Below, piece after piece: positions 42,118 through 51,175 of a stretch of 64,000 nt of DNA. The stretch lies in contig JAICWY010000002.1 of the NCBI GenBank assembly GCA_025934645.1, forward strand, positions 1 to 64,000. Direction: 5' to 3'. This DNA comes from Vulcanimicrobiia bacterium. GTDB taxonomy: Bacteria > Vulcanimicrobiota > Vulcanimicrobiia > Vulcanimicrobiales > Vulcanimicrobiaceae. A model generated the notes under the pieces. The model had not been told where the DNA came from. It searched no databases and worked only from the letters and a program-made list of their open reading frames with translations. The first letter of the stretch is position 1, and each line of letters begins with the position of its first letter. Made by a program: the position numbers and the translations under genes.

Positions 42118-43704
42118 TTAATGCGACTTCGCGTAAGCCACCGCCGCCGCGGCGTCCACGCGACCGCAGCCTTGTTTCGAATCGCTGATATCCGTCGCGC
42201 TATTGCATAGGGCCGCCGCCACTTGTACCGGCGAGTATCCAGGACGTGCCGCAAGAATCAGCGAGACGACACCGGCAACGTGCGGCGTAGCTTGCGACGT
42301 GCCGGCGATCAAGATGCGGCAGTCTGCCGTAGCAGAGGACGACCCGTTGTCCGGCGTGCAGGTTCCTGGCTGAACCGCCGTGCTGGAATAAATATTTTCG
42401 ATCCAGTGCAGGTCGTCGTTGTCGCGCGAGCCGCTCGGATCGCCGCCCGGCGCGACCATGTAGCGTCCGCCGCTCGTTCCGGAAACGAAGTTCGAATACG
42501 TCGCGACCGCTTCTTTTGCAGGCGATACGGCATCGTCGAGCGTGGATGCGCCGACGGCAATGACGCCGGGATCGGCCGCGGGACAATCCAGCGCACTCTT
42601 CGACTCGTTGCCGGCCGCAGCGACGACCACGACACCCTTCGCGATTGCGTTCTCGATCGCTTGATACTCCGGATCGCTCGACGAACATGGACCCGTGGAG
42701 CCCAGGCTCAAGTTGATCACTTTCGCACCGTGCGCGACGGCATCGTTAATCGCGGATGCTTCATCGAACGTGTTCGACTCGCATTGCGCGCTGGTCGAGC
42801 CCTCGCAGCCGGCTGACGGATCCGTGGGGAAAATGCGATAGGCAAGCATTGGCGCGGAGAAGCCGGGACTTGCGAAACCGAGACCGTTGCCGGTATTCGC
42901 ATCCGCGATCCCCGCAACATCGGTGCCGTGCCCGTCGGTATCCGTGACGAACGGGCCACTGCTCTGCGAGGCGCTCGACGGATACGTCACGTAGCACTGC
43001 GTGCGCACGATCTTCCCACCACTGAGCTCGGGATGGTTTACGTCTACACCCGTATCGACGATCGCGATAGGCGCGCCCGTCACCGGAGCGCTCGAGGTCA
43101 CGTCGTTCCAAGCGGTGGACACGTGCATGACGTGCATATCCCATTGGCCCGGCTCGCTAGCCGACTCGTAATACGGCGCGCCCGGACCAAAGCCGATGTA
43201 GTATGGATCGTTCGAGCTGACGGTTTGCAGGTGCCGGTAGGAGATGCGCGAGACCGATTCAACGCCCTGCGCGGATCGCAGCTGCACCATCGCCGCATCG
43301 GTGCGCGATGGATCGACCGAGAGCACGCGCGTGCGTAGACCGAGCGCGTCAAACGTCAGGTCGGCCCGGCGCGAGGCGCCGAGCGTGCCGGCCGCGCGTT
43401 CCAGATCGCTCGTGCGCGCCGAAACTCGATACGTAACGGCGATAGCCCCCGGCACGAAACCCGGCAAGCCGCTCGCGCGCGGGGTCATGCGGCTGAACGT
43501 TGCCGTTCCGGCCGGCGCCGAAGCAAAGCTTTGCGCCGAACTTGCGCTCGACGGACACGAAAGCGATTGCGTCGATGGCGGAGAGCCGCCCGGGAACGGC
43601 GTCGGCGAGACTGTAGCGACGGGCGGCGTACCGCCTCCGCCTCCGCCGCCGCAAGCGGTAAGCGTGAACACGACAGCCAGGGCAGCCCAGAAGAGTCGAA
43701 TCAT
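42118..43704 (-). CDS. S8 subtilisin-like serine protease, lipoprotein (copy 3)
   Basis: Third paralogue, 528 residues from ATG 43704 (AAGGA 10 nt upstream). Lipobox VFTLTACGGGGGGGTPP, short linker, propeptide (AVTYRVSARTSDLERA; LSVDPSRTDAAMVQLRSA), catalytic Asp in IVDTGVDVNHPEL, His in DGHGTDVAGIADA, Ser in AGTSQATPHVAGVVS, and extra cysteines (SAGCEGSTSAQCESN, GPCSSSDPE) suggesting disulfides. It is the most upstream gene of the minus-strand run. Confidence 0.94.
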   Translation of the reverse strand: MIRLFWAALAVVFTLTACGGGGGGGTPPVATVSPTPFPGGSPPSTQSLSCPSSASSAQSFASAPAGTATFSRMTPRASGLPGFVPGAIAVTYRVSARTSDLERAAGTLGASRRADLTFDALGLRTRVLSVDPSRTDAAMVQLRSAQGVESVSRISYRHLQTVSSNDPYYIGFGPGAPYYESASEPGQWDMHVMHVSTAWNDVTSSAPVTGAPIAIVDTGVDVNHPELSGGKIVRTQCYVTYPSSASQSSGPFVTDTDGHGTDVAGIADANTGNGLGFASPGFSAPMLAYRIFPTDPSAGCEGSTSAQCESNTFDEASAINDAVAHGAKVINLSLGSTGPCSSSDPEYQAIENAIAKGVVVVAAAGNESKSALDCPAADPGVIAVGASTLDDAVSPAKEAVATYSNFVSGTSGGRYMVAPGGDPSGSRDNDDLHWIENIYSSTAVQPGTCTPDNGSSSATADCRILIAGTSQATPHVAGVVSLILAARPGYSPVQVAAALCNSATDISDSKQGCGRVDAAAAVAYAKSH

Positions 43705-43783
43705 AGAAGCACGGTCCTTGTACCCGACTTTAAGCATCAGGTATGAAGAATACGTGATTTGCCGGGGGAGAGGTTCCCGGCGG

Positions 43784-45031
43784 CTATCGGCTCAGTTGCT
43801 TCCAGAGTAGCGTGAGTGCGGCTACCGTCGCGCGTGCTTGAATGGAATCACGATCCCCGGGCGGCATGGTGCGCTGCAGCGTTTTCTCTACGCCGTTCCC
43901 GCACACGGCGAACCACACCAGGCCGACGGGTTTCTCGGGCGTTCCGCCGGATGGTCCGGCAACGCCGGTCGTCGATATCCCGTAATCCGTTCCCAGGCGC
44001 TCGCGCACGCCGCGCGCCATTTCCAGCGCAGTCTCTTCGCTGACCGCGCCGAAACGCTGCAGCGTCTGCTCGCGCACGCCCAGCGTACGCGTCTTCACCG
44101 AATTATCGTACGCGACGACGCCTCCCAGAAAACTCTGCGAGGAGCCGGGCACGGATGTTAATGCGGCGGCTACGCGTCCGCCGGTGCACGATTCCGCGAC
44201 GGCGACGGTGTGATGCATGCGTTGCAGAAGCACGTGCACCGCGCCCGGCAGCGTGAGATCGTCTACACCGTAAATATGGCCTCCCAGCCGCTTTACGATC
44301 TCGTGTTCGACCGGCGCGATGAGCCGCTGCGCTTCTTCTTGGGATTGCGCTTTTGCCATGATCTTTACGTCGCACCGGAAATCGTGAGCCAACACCCCGA
44401 TCTTCGGATTCTCCATGGCGCGAAAAAGATCGTCGATGCGGTGATCGATCTCGGATTCCGCAATGCCGGCGGTATGCAGGATGCGCGTGTAGATCGCTGC
44501 ACCGAGCACGAAGCGTTGACGCAGCCACGGAATCACGCTATCCGCGAGCATCGGTTTCATTTCGCGCGGCACACCGGGCATCGACGCGATGAATTTGCCG
44601 TCGCGGCCCACGGCAATGTAGCCCGGCGCGCTTCCGTGCGGATTCGGCAGGACGAATGCGCCGCGCGGCATTAACGCTTGCTTCACGTTGTTCTCGCGCA
44701 TCTCGAAACCCAGACTCGCGAAACGCTCTTTCATTGCGGCGAGTGAGGGTTCGTGCATTTCGAGTTGCACGCCCAGCGCGTCGCACGCCGCCTCTTTCGT
44801 AAGATCGTCGACCGTCGGACCGAGACCGCCGGAGGTGATGACGCCGTCGGCGCGCTGCAGCGCCGCGCGCATCGCGGCCGCGATGCGTTCGCGGTTGTCT
44901 CCTGCAGCGTGAGTCGCGTACACGTCCAGTCCCGCTGCGGCAAGCGATGAGGCGATGTGCGGCGTGTTCGTATCGACGAGTTGCCCGAGCAGCAGCTCCG
45001 TGCCTATCGCCACGATCTCGACGCTAGGCAT
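43784..45031 (-). CDS. cinA: CinA family protein (nicotinamide mononucleotide deamidase)
   Basis: A 415-residue protein with an N-terminal MoaB/MogA-like pyrophosphatase domain (VEIVAIGTELLLGQLVDTN, TSGGLGPTVDDLTKEA, MPGVPREMKPM) and the C-terminal NMN deamidase domain (AVAESCTGGRVAAALTSVPG, STTGVAGPSGGTPEKPVGLV). It acts in NAD recycling and was named for competence. One base separates it from nadE, which suggests shared NAD metabolism. Confidence 0.96.
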   Translation of the reverse strand: MPSVEIVAIGTELLLGQLVDTNTPHIASSLAAAGLDVYATHAAGDNRERIAAAMRAALQRADGVITSGGLGPTVDDLTKEAACDALGVQLEMHEPSLAAMKERFASLGFEMRENNVKQALMPRGAFVLPNPHGSAPGYIAVGRDGKFIASMPGVPREMKPMLADSVIPWLRQRFVLGAAIYTRILHTAGIAESEIDHRIDDLFRAMENPKIGVLAHDFRCDVKIMAKAQSQEEAQRLIAPVEHEIVKRLGGHIYGVDDLTLPGAVHVLLQRMHHTVAVAESCTGGRVAAALTSVPGSSQSFLGGVVAYDNSVKTRTLGVREQTLQRFGAVSEETALEMARGVRERLGTDYGISTTGVAGPSGGTPEKPVGLVWFAVCGNGVEKTLQRTMPPGDRDSIQARATVAALTLLWKQLSR

Positions 45032-45032
45032 C

Positions 45033-45884
45033 TTAGAAATCCACGGGGCGTAAGTAAAATTCGTTGATTGCCGTGTTCGTCAGCATGGCGGTGGTCGGAA
45101 GATGCCGCTTCCAATGTGTGCCGTCCAGGCGCCGGCGCACCAAGCGCACGTCGTGCTCCGTGAAGCCGCGTTCGGCGAGCTGCTCGTTGGAATAGCCTTC
45201 CAGCATGTGCGAGAGAATCGCATCGGCCCTCGCGTAGGTGATGCCGAGATCCGATTCGTCGGTCTGATCCGCTTCCAGATCTGCGCTGGGTGCTTTCTCG
45301 ATGAGTTCGCGCGGAACGCCGAGATACCGCGCGAGCTCCCATACCTGCGATTTGTAGAGATCGCCGATGGGATTGATCGGCGGCGTGTCGTCGGCGTGCC
45401 ACGTAAAATAGCCGAGCAGCCGTTCCGTCTTATTGCCCGTTCCGACCGGCAGCGCGGCGTATTTTGCAGATTGATCGAAAAGCACGACCATCCGCACGCG
45501 CGCCATGACGTTGCCGCGGCGCCGCGCGTCGGCTTCCGGTTCCAATTGCAGATATCCGTCGACAGCGCCCGTAATCTCCACCGTGTGTTGGTGGATGCCC
45601 AGCGCATCCGTTACGAGTTGCGCGTCGGCCAAGCTTGCAGGGCTGGAATGCTTGTACGGCATCCGGATGGCGTGCACGTTTTCCGGACCGAGGGCACGCG
45701 CGCATAAAAACGCCGTGACCGCGGAATCGACGCCGCCGGAGAGTCCGATCACCGCTTTTGCGACCGAACGGCGCGCGCGCATTTCGTCTTGCAGAAAAGC
45801 GACGAGCCAATCGGCCGTTACTGCGGGATTGATCGTGGGCGGCTGCGTGAAGGGACCGGTGCCGGCCTCAATGACCGGAAGCAT
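45033..45884 (-). CDS. nadE: NH3-dependent NAD synthetase subunit (NadE)
   Basis: Converts deamido-NAD to NAD using ammonia and ATP. The 283-residue protein has the PP-loop GLSGGVDSA (residues 47-55), GTGNKTERLLGYFTWHADD and PIGDLYKSQVWELARYLG, plus the short helical end. It is the single-domain synthetase. The gene before it encodes a nitrilase-fold amidase, so the pair may equal a split glutamine-dependent NadE. ATG 45884 with GAGGA upstream; the open frame further upstream belongs to the nitrilase. Confidence 0.93.
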   Translation of the reverse strand: MLPVIEAGTGPFTQPPTINPAVTADWLVAFLQDEMRARRSVAKAVIGLSGGVDSAVTAFLCARALGPENVHAIRMPYKHSSPASLADAQLVTDALGIHQHTVEITGAVDGYLQLEPEADARRRGNVMARVRMVVLFDQSAKYAALPVGTGNKTERLLGYFTWHADDTPPINPIGDLYKSQVWELARYLGVPRELIEKAPSADLEADQTDESDLGITYARADAILSHMLEGYSNEQLAERGFTEHDVRLVRRRLDGTHWKRHLPTTAMLTNTAINEFYLRPVDF

Positions 45885-46800
45885 GAAGTCCTCGCGGCAG
45901 CGGTAATTCTTCGTCGAGCAGCAGATCCGGAAGAACGGCGCCCAAATCGCCCAGGAGCGGCAGCGTCGCGCGCGCCAAGTCGATTTCGCGCATGTCCAGC
46001 GTCGCGCGCACGATGTGCGCCCCGAGCGCCGGCGCTTGCACAATGGTGCGGCCGCGCGGACCGACGACCCGCGAACTGCCGGTCATGCCTTTTCCGCCTT
46101 CGAATCCCGCCAGGCCCGCATACAACAAATACACGCCGTGCTCGGCGGCTGTGGCGTGGAGAATCTCGCGCCAGCGCGCGATGCTGCCGAGTTCGTCGTC
46201 TTCTTCGATGCCGCGCCCAGGAGCAGCGCTCGGGACGATCAGCACGCGCGCGCCTTTCACCGCGGCGATCGTCGGCATGATCGCATGCCACACGTCTTCG
46301 CAGATGAGCAGCGCCATGGTTCCGAAGCGCGTCTCGAAGGTTTGCAGACGGCGTCCGCGCGAGAGGAAGCGCTCTTCGTCGAAAACGCCGTACGTGGGCA
46401 AGAACATCTTGCGGTGCACGTGGCGCACGCAGTGCTTCCCGTGCTCGACTTCAACGTACACCGCGCTGTTGTAATACGTGCCGCCCGCGTTCTCGAAAAA
46501 GCCGCACGCGATGTCGACGGTTGCGCCACCGGCCGCTTCGTGCCACGTGCGCGCGAGATCCGCCGCAAAACGCCGCGCGTCAAGCGCGAGCTCGTACACG
46601 GCACCCTCGAGAAAATAGCCCGTCAGCGCGGCTTCCGGAAGAATGACGAGATCGGGGGCGGGCTGGGCTGCCGTGAGCTGCGCGAAAACCTCGCCCAGCT
46701 CGCGTAGATTCTCTTCGTACCGTCCCTTGCGCGGTTTGCTTTGGACGATCGCGACGCGCAGGGGCGCTGCGCGATGATCCAGATTAACCGGCGGTTCCAC
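45868..46800 (-). CDS. nitrilase-fold amidase, likely glutaminase partner of NadE
   Basis: A carbon-nitrogen hydrolase of 310 residues with the Glu-Lys-Cys triad: LPEAALTGYF, VHRKMFLPTYGVFDE and ALLICEDVWHA, each at family-typical spacing. This fold is also the N-terminal glutaminase domain of two-domain NAD synthetases. Here the gene overlaps nadE by 17 bp, so it probably supplies ammonia to it. A free-standing amidase of other specificity remains possible. Confidence 0.9.
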   Translation of the reverse strand: MEPPVNLDHRAAPLRVAIVQSKPRKGRYEENLRELGEVFAQLTAAQPAPDLVILPEAALTGYFLEGAVYELALDARRFAADLARTWHEAAGGATVDIACGFFENAGGTYYNSAVYVEVEHGKHCVRHVHRKMFLPTYGVFDEERFLSRGRRLQTFETRFGTMALLICEDVWHAIMPTIAAVKGARVLIVPSAAPGRGIEEDDELGSIARWREILHATAAEHGVYLLYAGLAGFEGGKGMTGSSRVVGPRGRTIVQAPALGAHIVRATLDMREIDLARATLPLLGDLGAVLPDLLLDEELPLPRGLHASGH

Positions 46801-48220
46801 CTAACGCGACTTCGGGCTCGATCGTACCCGGACCCGCCACGTGGAGCTTGGCAGCGCATTCCTCGGCGGGATACGTCCAAATCTCCGCCATGGTCGGGTG
46901 CAAATGCGGAATCAGCATAAACTCTTGCACCGTCGCGCCGTATCGCATCGCGACGATCATCTCGTGAATCAGATCCGAGCCGTGCGAACCCAGAATCGCC
47001 GCGCCGAGAATCTTGCCGCTCCGCGCGTCGGCCATGATCTTCACGAAGCCCTTGGTTTTGTTCAGGCACTCCGCTTTGCCGTGCTCGGCGAAATCGTAGG
47101 TGCCCTTCACGTAGGCGACGCCTTTGGCTTGCAGTTCGCGCTCGGTTTCGCCGGCGATTGCGACCTGCGGATCGCTGAAGACGGTGTGCGCTTTCTGCAG
47201 TGAGTAATCGGCTTTCTCATGCGTGCCGAGAATCGCGTTGCGCGCCGCGATCTCGCCTTCGTAGATCGCGACATGCACGAGCATGTGTTTGCCCGCGACG
47301 TCGCCGATCGCAAAAAAGCCGTCTTGGCACGTGCGCATCGTTTCGTCCGTTTCGATGCCCGTGATGTGGTGGCAATCGACGCCGGCCTTTTCGAGATCCA
47401 GCCCGTCGATGTTCGGCACGCGGCCCAAACAGTAGAGCAGCTCGTCGGTTTCGAGTTCGCCTTCGACGCCGTTGCGCACGATGTGCACGATCTTCTTCCC
47501 GCCGCGTTTGCTCACGCGCACGATCTGCGTCTCGGTGTGCACGTCGATGCCTTCTTCGCGGTAATAATCGGTGAGCGCGTTGCCGATATCGTGGTCTTCG
47601 CCGGAGAGCAGGTGACGGCTGCGCAGCACGATGCTCGTCTTCACACCCATGCGCGAGAAGAACTGACCCAGCTCGCAACCGATGTATCCGCCGCCGAGCA
47701 CGATGAGAGACTTCGGCAGCTCTTGGATTTCGAGCGCCGCGTCGCTGTCGATGTAGCCGGCGTCGTCCAGGCCGTGCACCGCGTGCGAGGGTGCGACGAC
47801 GCTGCCGGTCGCGATGATGAACTTGGGACTCTCGAGGATCGTGTCGTCGCCGACTTGCAATTCCCGCGGCGAGAGAAAGCGCGCCTTGCCCATGTAGAGC
47901 GGGAACTTTTCGATGCCCTCGATGCGGTAGTCGGCAAAGCCGCGAATCAGGCGCGCTTTACGGCGCATGATGTGCCCGAAATCGATTGAGATCTCACCGG
48001 CGTGCACGCCGAGTTCCGCCGCCTCGCGCATATCCTGAACAGCGTCGCTGACCGCGATGAGCGCTTTACTGGGCATGCAGCCCCGCAGAATGCAAAGGCC
48101 GCCGAGCGGCCCCTGGTCCACCAGCGCCACATCGGCGCCTAAATCGTGGGCGGTTCGCGCGGCGGCGTACCCGCCGGAGCCTGCGCCCAGGATGACAAGG
48201 TCGTGCTTTTTCCGGATCAT
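46784..48220 (-). CDS. FAD-dependent disulfide oxidoreductase (dihydrolipoyl dehydrogenase-like)
   Basis: A class I pyridine nucleotide-disulfide oxidoreductase of 478 residues: FAD loop LVILGAGSGGYAAARTAHDL, redox pair in GGLCILRGCMPSKAL (C-x4-C), NAD site SLIVLGGGYIGCELGQFF, FAD site GFFAIGDVAG and the C-terminal His-Glu dyad region LIPHLHPTMAEIWTYPAEE. It could be a lipoamide, mycothione-type or mercuric reductase-like enzyme; no 2-oxoacid dehydrogenase genes are near. ATG overlaps the glpX stop (ATGA). Confidence 0.9.
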   Translation of the reverse strand: MIRKKHDLVILGAGSGGYAAARTAHDLGADVALVDQGPLGGLCILRGCMPSKALIAVSDAVQDMREAAELGVHAGEISIDFGHIMRRKARLIRGFADYRIEGIEKFPLYMGKARFLSPRELQVGDDTILESPKFIIATGSVVAPSHAVHGLDDAGYIDSDAALEIQELPKSLIVLGGGYIGCELGQFFSRMGVKTSIVLRSRHLLSGEDHDIGNALTDYYREEGIDVHTETQIVRVSKRGGKKIVHIVRNGVEGELETDELLYCLGRVPNIDGLDLEKAGVDCHHITGIETDETMRTCQDGFFAIGDVAGKHMLVHVAIYEGEIAARNAILGTHEKADYSLQKAHTVFSDPQVAIAGETERELQAKGVAYVKGTYDFAEHGKAECLNKTKGFVKIMADARSGKILGAAILGSHGSDLIHEMIVAMRYGATVQEFMLIPHLHPTMAEIWTYPAEECAAKLHVAGPGTIEPEVALGGTAG

Positions 48221-49203
48221 TGCCCTATAGACACGGGGCGGGCGCTCAAACGATGCACCGACTCGATGAACCGCACGGTGCCGTCGGAGTGCATGACGAT
48301 CGAGTGCGTGCGCGCGTTGTTGCCGAAGAACCGCACGCCGCGCGTCAAGTCGCCGTCCGTGATGCCCGTCGCGCAAAAGACGACGTCTTTGCCTTTGACG
48401 AGATCGTCGATCGTGAGCAGGCGATCCGCGGAACCGAAACCCATTGCTTTGGCGCGTTCCACTTCTTCATCGTTGCGGAACTCGAGTTTTCCCATGAAGT
48501 TGCCGCCCAGGCATTTGAGCGCGGCCGCAGCGAGCACGCCCTCGGGCGCGCCGCCGGTGCCCATCGCTACGTGGATGCCGGTACCTTGCACCGCCGTCGC
48601 GATGCATGCGTCCACGTCGCCGTCGGAGATCAATTTGATGCGCGCGCCGGCTTCGCGGCATTCTTTGACGATCTGCGCGTGACGCGGGCGATCCAGTATG
48701 ACGACGGTCACCTCGTTGATCGGCTTTTCGAGGGCGTTCGCCACGGCTTCCAGATTGTCGCGCACGGGCGCGTCGATGTGGACGTAAGGCGCGGCCTTCG
48801 GGCCGACGGCGAGTTTCTTCATATAGGTGTCCGGCGCGTTGAGCAATCCGCCGCGCTCGGAGATCGCCATGACGGCGATGGAGTTGGGCAGGCCGTTGGC
48901 GACCAGATTCGTGCCTTCGACGGGATCGACGGCGATGTCGACCTCGAAGCCTCCGCGGCCGAGCTCCTCACCGATGAACAGCATCGGCGCCTCGTCGCGC
49001 TCACCTTCCCCGATGACGATGCGCCCGGAGATCTCCATTGCATTGAGCGCGTCGCGCATGCGTTCGACGGCGGCTCCATCGGCGGTGTCGCGCTCGCCGC
49101 GGCCCATCCAACGCGAGGCTGCGAGCGCCGCGTTTTCGGTCACCTTTACGAAATCCAACGTATTGACCGGACTGGTTGCCGTGCGTGCAATCATCGTCGT
49201 CAT
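48217..49203 (-). CDS. glpX: class II fructose-1,6-bisphosphatase
   Basis: Gluconeogenic phosphatase, GlpX type, 328 residues. Seen: NAALAASRWMGRGERDTADG, IVIGEGERDEAPMLF, the metal motif AVDPVEGTNLVANG, and TGGAPEGVLAAAALKCLGG. ATG 49203 (MTTMIAR) is used; another ATG three codons on is possible. It is the first gene of the glpX-oxidoreductase-amidase-nadE-cinA run and is divergent from the membrane glycosyltransferase cluster across 51 bp. Confidence 0.95.
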   Translation of the reverse strand: MTTMIARTATSPVNTLDFVKVTENAALAASRWMGRGERDTADGAAVERMRDALNAMEISGRIVIGEGERDEAPMLFIGEELGRGGFEVDIAVDPVEGTNLVANGLPNSIAVMAISERGGLLNAPDTYMKKLAVGPKAAPYVHIDAPVRDNLEAVANALEKPINEVTVVILDRPRHAQIVKECREAGARIKLISDGDVDACIATAVQGTGIHVAMGTGGAPEGVLAAAALKCLGGNFMGKLEFRNDEEVERAKAMGFGSADRLLTIDDLVKGKDVVFCATGITDGDLTRGVRFFGNNARTHSIVMHSDGTVRFIESVHRLSARPVSIGQ

Positions 49204-49254
49204 GGCCCTCTGGCTACAAGGAAGGCGGAACGATTCCTTTAACTCGTTCTCCCC

Positions 49255-50784
49255 GTGTCCGCCCATTTCGAAGAGACCCGCTCGACCGCGCGCGTTCAAC
49301 TCGCGGCATCGTTCGATACACTCGTTGCCGCCGGCTGGGGCCCGCTCGCCGCGGTGCTTGCCGCAGGCGCGACGCTCGGATTTTTCGCGTGGTACGGCTT
49401 GCTCGTACCCACCCACGACGCTTCACTCATCGCGGCGGGACTGCCGCTCTTCGTCTTTGCCGCCGCGCTGCTGGTCGTATGGGCGTGGGCGGCATACTCG
49501 CGCTATTTCGCCGCGCGCGCAGGCGTGCGTCTTCAGCGCTCGATGCAGTACGACGCCATATCGTGGATGCCGTTTGTGCTGCTGTGGCTCTCGTTCGTGC
49601 TTCCGATTTGGTTCACGCACGGCGGCGTGCGGCTCTTCATCTACTGCTGCGCGTTGTTTATCGTAAGCAAGCTCGCAGTCGCGGTGCGCTTCAACGAAAC
49701 CGTGCGCGACGTCATGGTCGATTTCGTCGTCACGCGCTTCGCAATCATCGTCATCGCGGAACTTGCGGCGGTCATTATCGGTCAGCGGGCCGGCACGCAC
49801 GTGCAAGAATCCAGCCACGTCCTGCTTGCGGTATGGGGCCGCTGGGATGCGGTGCACTATTTGGACATCGCGACCATCGGTTACCACGGAACCGACATGG
49901 CGTTCTTTCCCCTCTACCCGCTGCTGATCGCCGGGCTGGGTTTACTGATCGGCAATCACCTGATCGCGGGCCTGGTCGTCTCAAACGTGGCGCTCTTCTT
50001 CGGCCTGCTGTATCTGTACAAGCTCGTCGAACACGAATTCGACCGCACCGTCGCGCGCCGCGCAATCTTCTATATCTCGATCTTTCCGACGGCGATCTTC
50101 TTCTCGGCCGTCTACACGGAATCGCTGTTCTTCTTTTTGACGGTCGCCTCGTTTTACTACATGCGCGAGCGCCGCTGGTGGATGGCGGGCATCGTCGGCT
50201 TCTTCGCCGCCATGACGCGCGTCGAAGGCGTATTGCTGATCGTGCCGTTTGCTATCGAATGGTTCGTCGCGTACCGCGAGAATCTCACCACCGGCATCCG
50301 CAGCCTGCTGCCGATCGTCGTCATTCCCGTAGGCCTGGCGCTCTACATGGGCTACCTGTGGGTGCTCAACGGCGATCCGCTCTACTTCTCGCACGTGCAG
50401 ATCCATTGGAACCGCCATTTCGCGGCGCCGTGGACCGCAGTCATCAACGCGTTCCACAAGATCTCGACCGCGACGTCGCCGCAGACGCAGGCCAATCAAA
50501 CGCTCGAGCTCGTCTTCACGGCGCTGATGATTGGCGTGCTTATCGGCGGTTGGCGCCGGCTCAAACCCTCGTACATCGCGTATTTGGCGCTCTCGATTCT
50601 CGTGCCGATGTCGACCTCGAGCCTGATGAGCATGCCGCGCTTCGCGCTCGTGCTCTTCCCGATGTTCGCGATTCTGGCGCTGTGGGGCAAGAGACCGTCG
50701 GTCAACAACGCAATCGTCGCATTCTCGCTTCCGCTCCTGGGACTGTTCACCGTTCTCTTCGCAGATTGGTACTGGGTTGCATAA
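49255..50784 (+). CDS. GT-C membrane glycosyltransferase, PIG-V/mannosyltransferase-2-like
   Basis: A polytopic membrane protein of 509 residues with about ten hydrophobic segments. The luminal/periplasmic motif RWDAVHYLDIATIGYHG and FFPLYPLLIAGLGL match the PIG-V (GPI mannosyltransferase 2) family, which uses polyprenyl-phosphate sugars outside the membrane. FPTAIFFSAVYTESLFF and MTRVEG are also family-like. GTG start. Followed by gtrA-type and GT39-like genes, forming a lipid-linked-sugar transfer group. Confidence 0.86.
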   Translation: MSAHFEETRSTARVQLAASFDTLVAAGWGPLAAVLAAGATLGFFAWYGLLVPTHDASLIAAGLPLFVFAAALLVVWAWAAYSRYFAARAGVRLQRSMQYDAISWMPFVLLWLSFVLPIWFTHGGVRLFIYCCALFIVSKLAVAVRFNETVRDVMVDFVVTRFAIIVIAELAAVIIGQRAGTHVQESSHVLLAVWGRWDAVHYLDIATIGYHGTDMAFFPLYPLLIAGLGLLIGNHLIAGLVVSNVALFFGLLYLYKLVEHEFDRTVARRAIFYISIFPTAIFFSAVYTESLFFFLTVASFYYMRERRWWMAGIVGFFAAMTRVEGVLLIVPFAIEWFVAYRENLTTGIRSLLPIVVIPVGLALYMGYLWVLNGDPLYFSHVQIHWNRHFAAPWTAVINAFHKISTATSPQTQANQTLELVFTALMIGVLIGGWRRLKPSYIAYLALSILVPMSTSSLMSMPRFALVLFPMFAILALWGKRPSVNNAIVAFSLPLLGLFTVLFADWYWVA

Positions 50785-51175
50785 CGTCACGCAACGCCGG
50801 GGCATCCGGCAGTTCGTCAAATTCGGCATCGTCGGCGCGACGGGACTGGTCGTCAACTTCGTCATCACGCACGGCATACAAAAAGGCTCGCCGAATTTTC
50901 CCTGGGCCGGCGACTTCGCTATCGGCTTCATGGCCGGCGGCGTCTCGAACTGGTATCTCAACCGCGTGTGGACGTTCCGTTCCAGCGCGAACGCCGCGGT
51001 CGAGAGCCTTCAGTTTTTGACCGTCTCCGCAATCTCGCTCGGGGTGGGCGAGATTTTCTACTGGTGGCGGCCGTTCGGCAATCACTTCTCGTTCACGTGG
51101 GCTGCCGCGACGGGCGCCGGCATCTTCGTCAACTTCTTTTTGAACAAGTATTGGACGTTCAAAAACGCAGCCTGA
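50777..51175 (+). CDS. GtrA family membrane protein
   Basis: A 132-residue protein with four membrane segments, of the GtrA/DPMS family thought to move or present polyprenyl-phosphate sugars. Seen: RQFVKFGIVGATGLVVNFVI, SNWYLNRVWTF and FVNFFLNKYWTFKN, the paired N-x-WTF motifs of the family. TTG start overlaps the preceding gene by 8 bp; the stop overlaps the next gene's start. Confidence 0.92.
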   Translation: MHNVTQRRGIRQFVKFGIVGATGLVVNFVITHGIQKGSPNFPWAGDFAIGFMAGGVSNWYLNRVWTFRSSANAAVESLQFLTVSAISLGVGEIFYWWRPFGNHFSFTWAAATGAGIFVNFFLNKYWTFKNAA

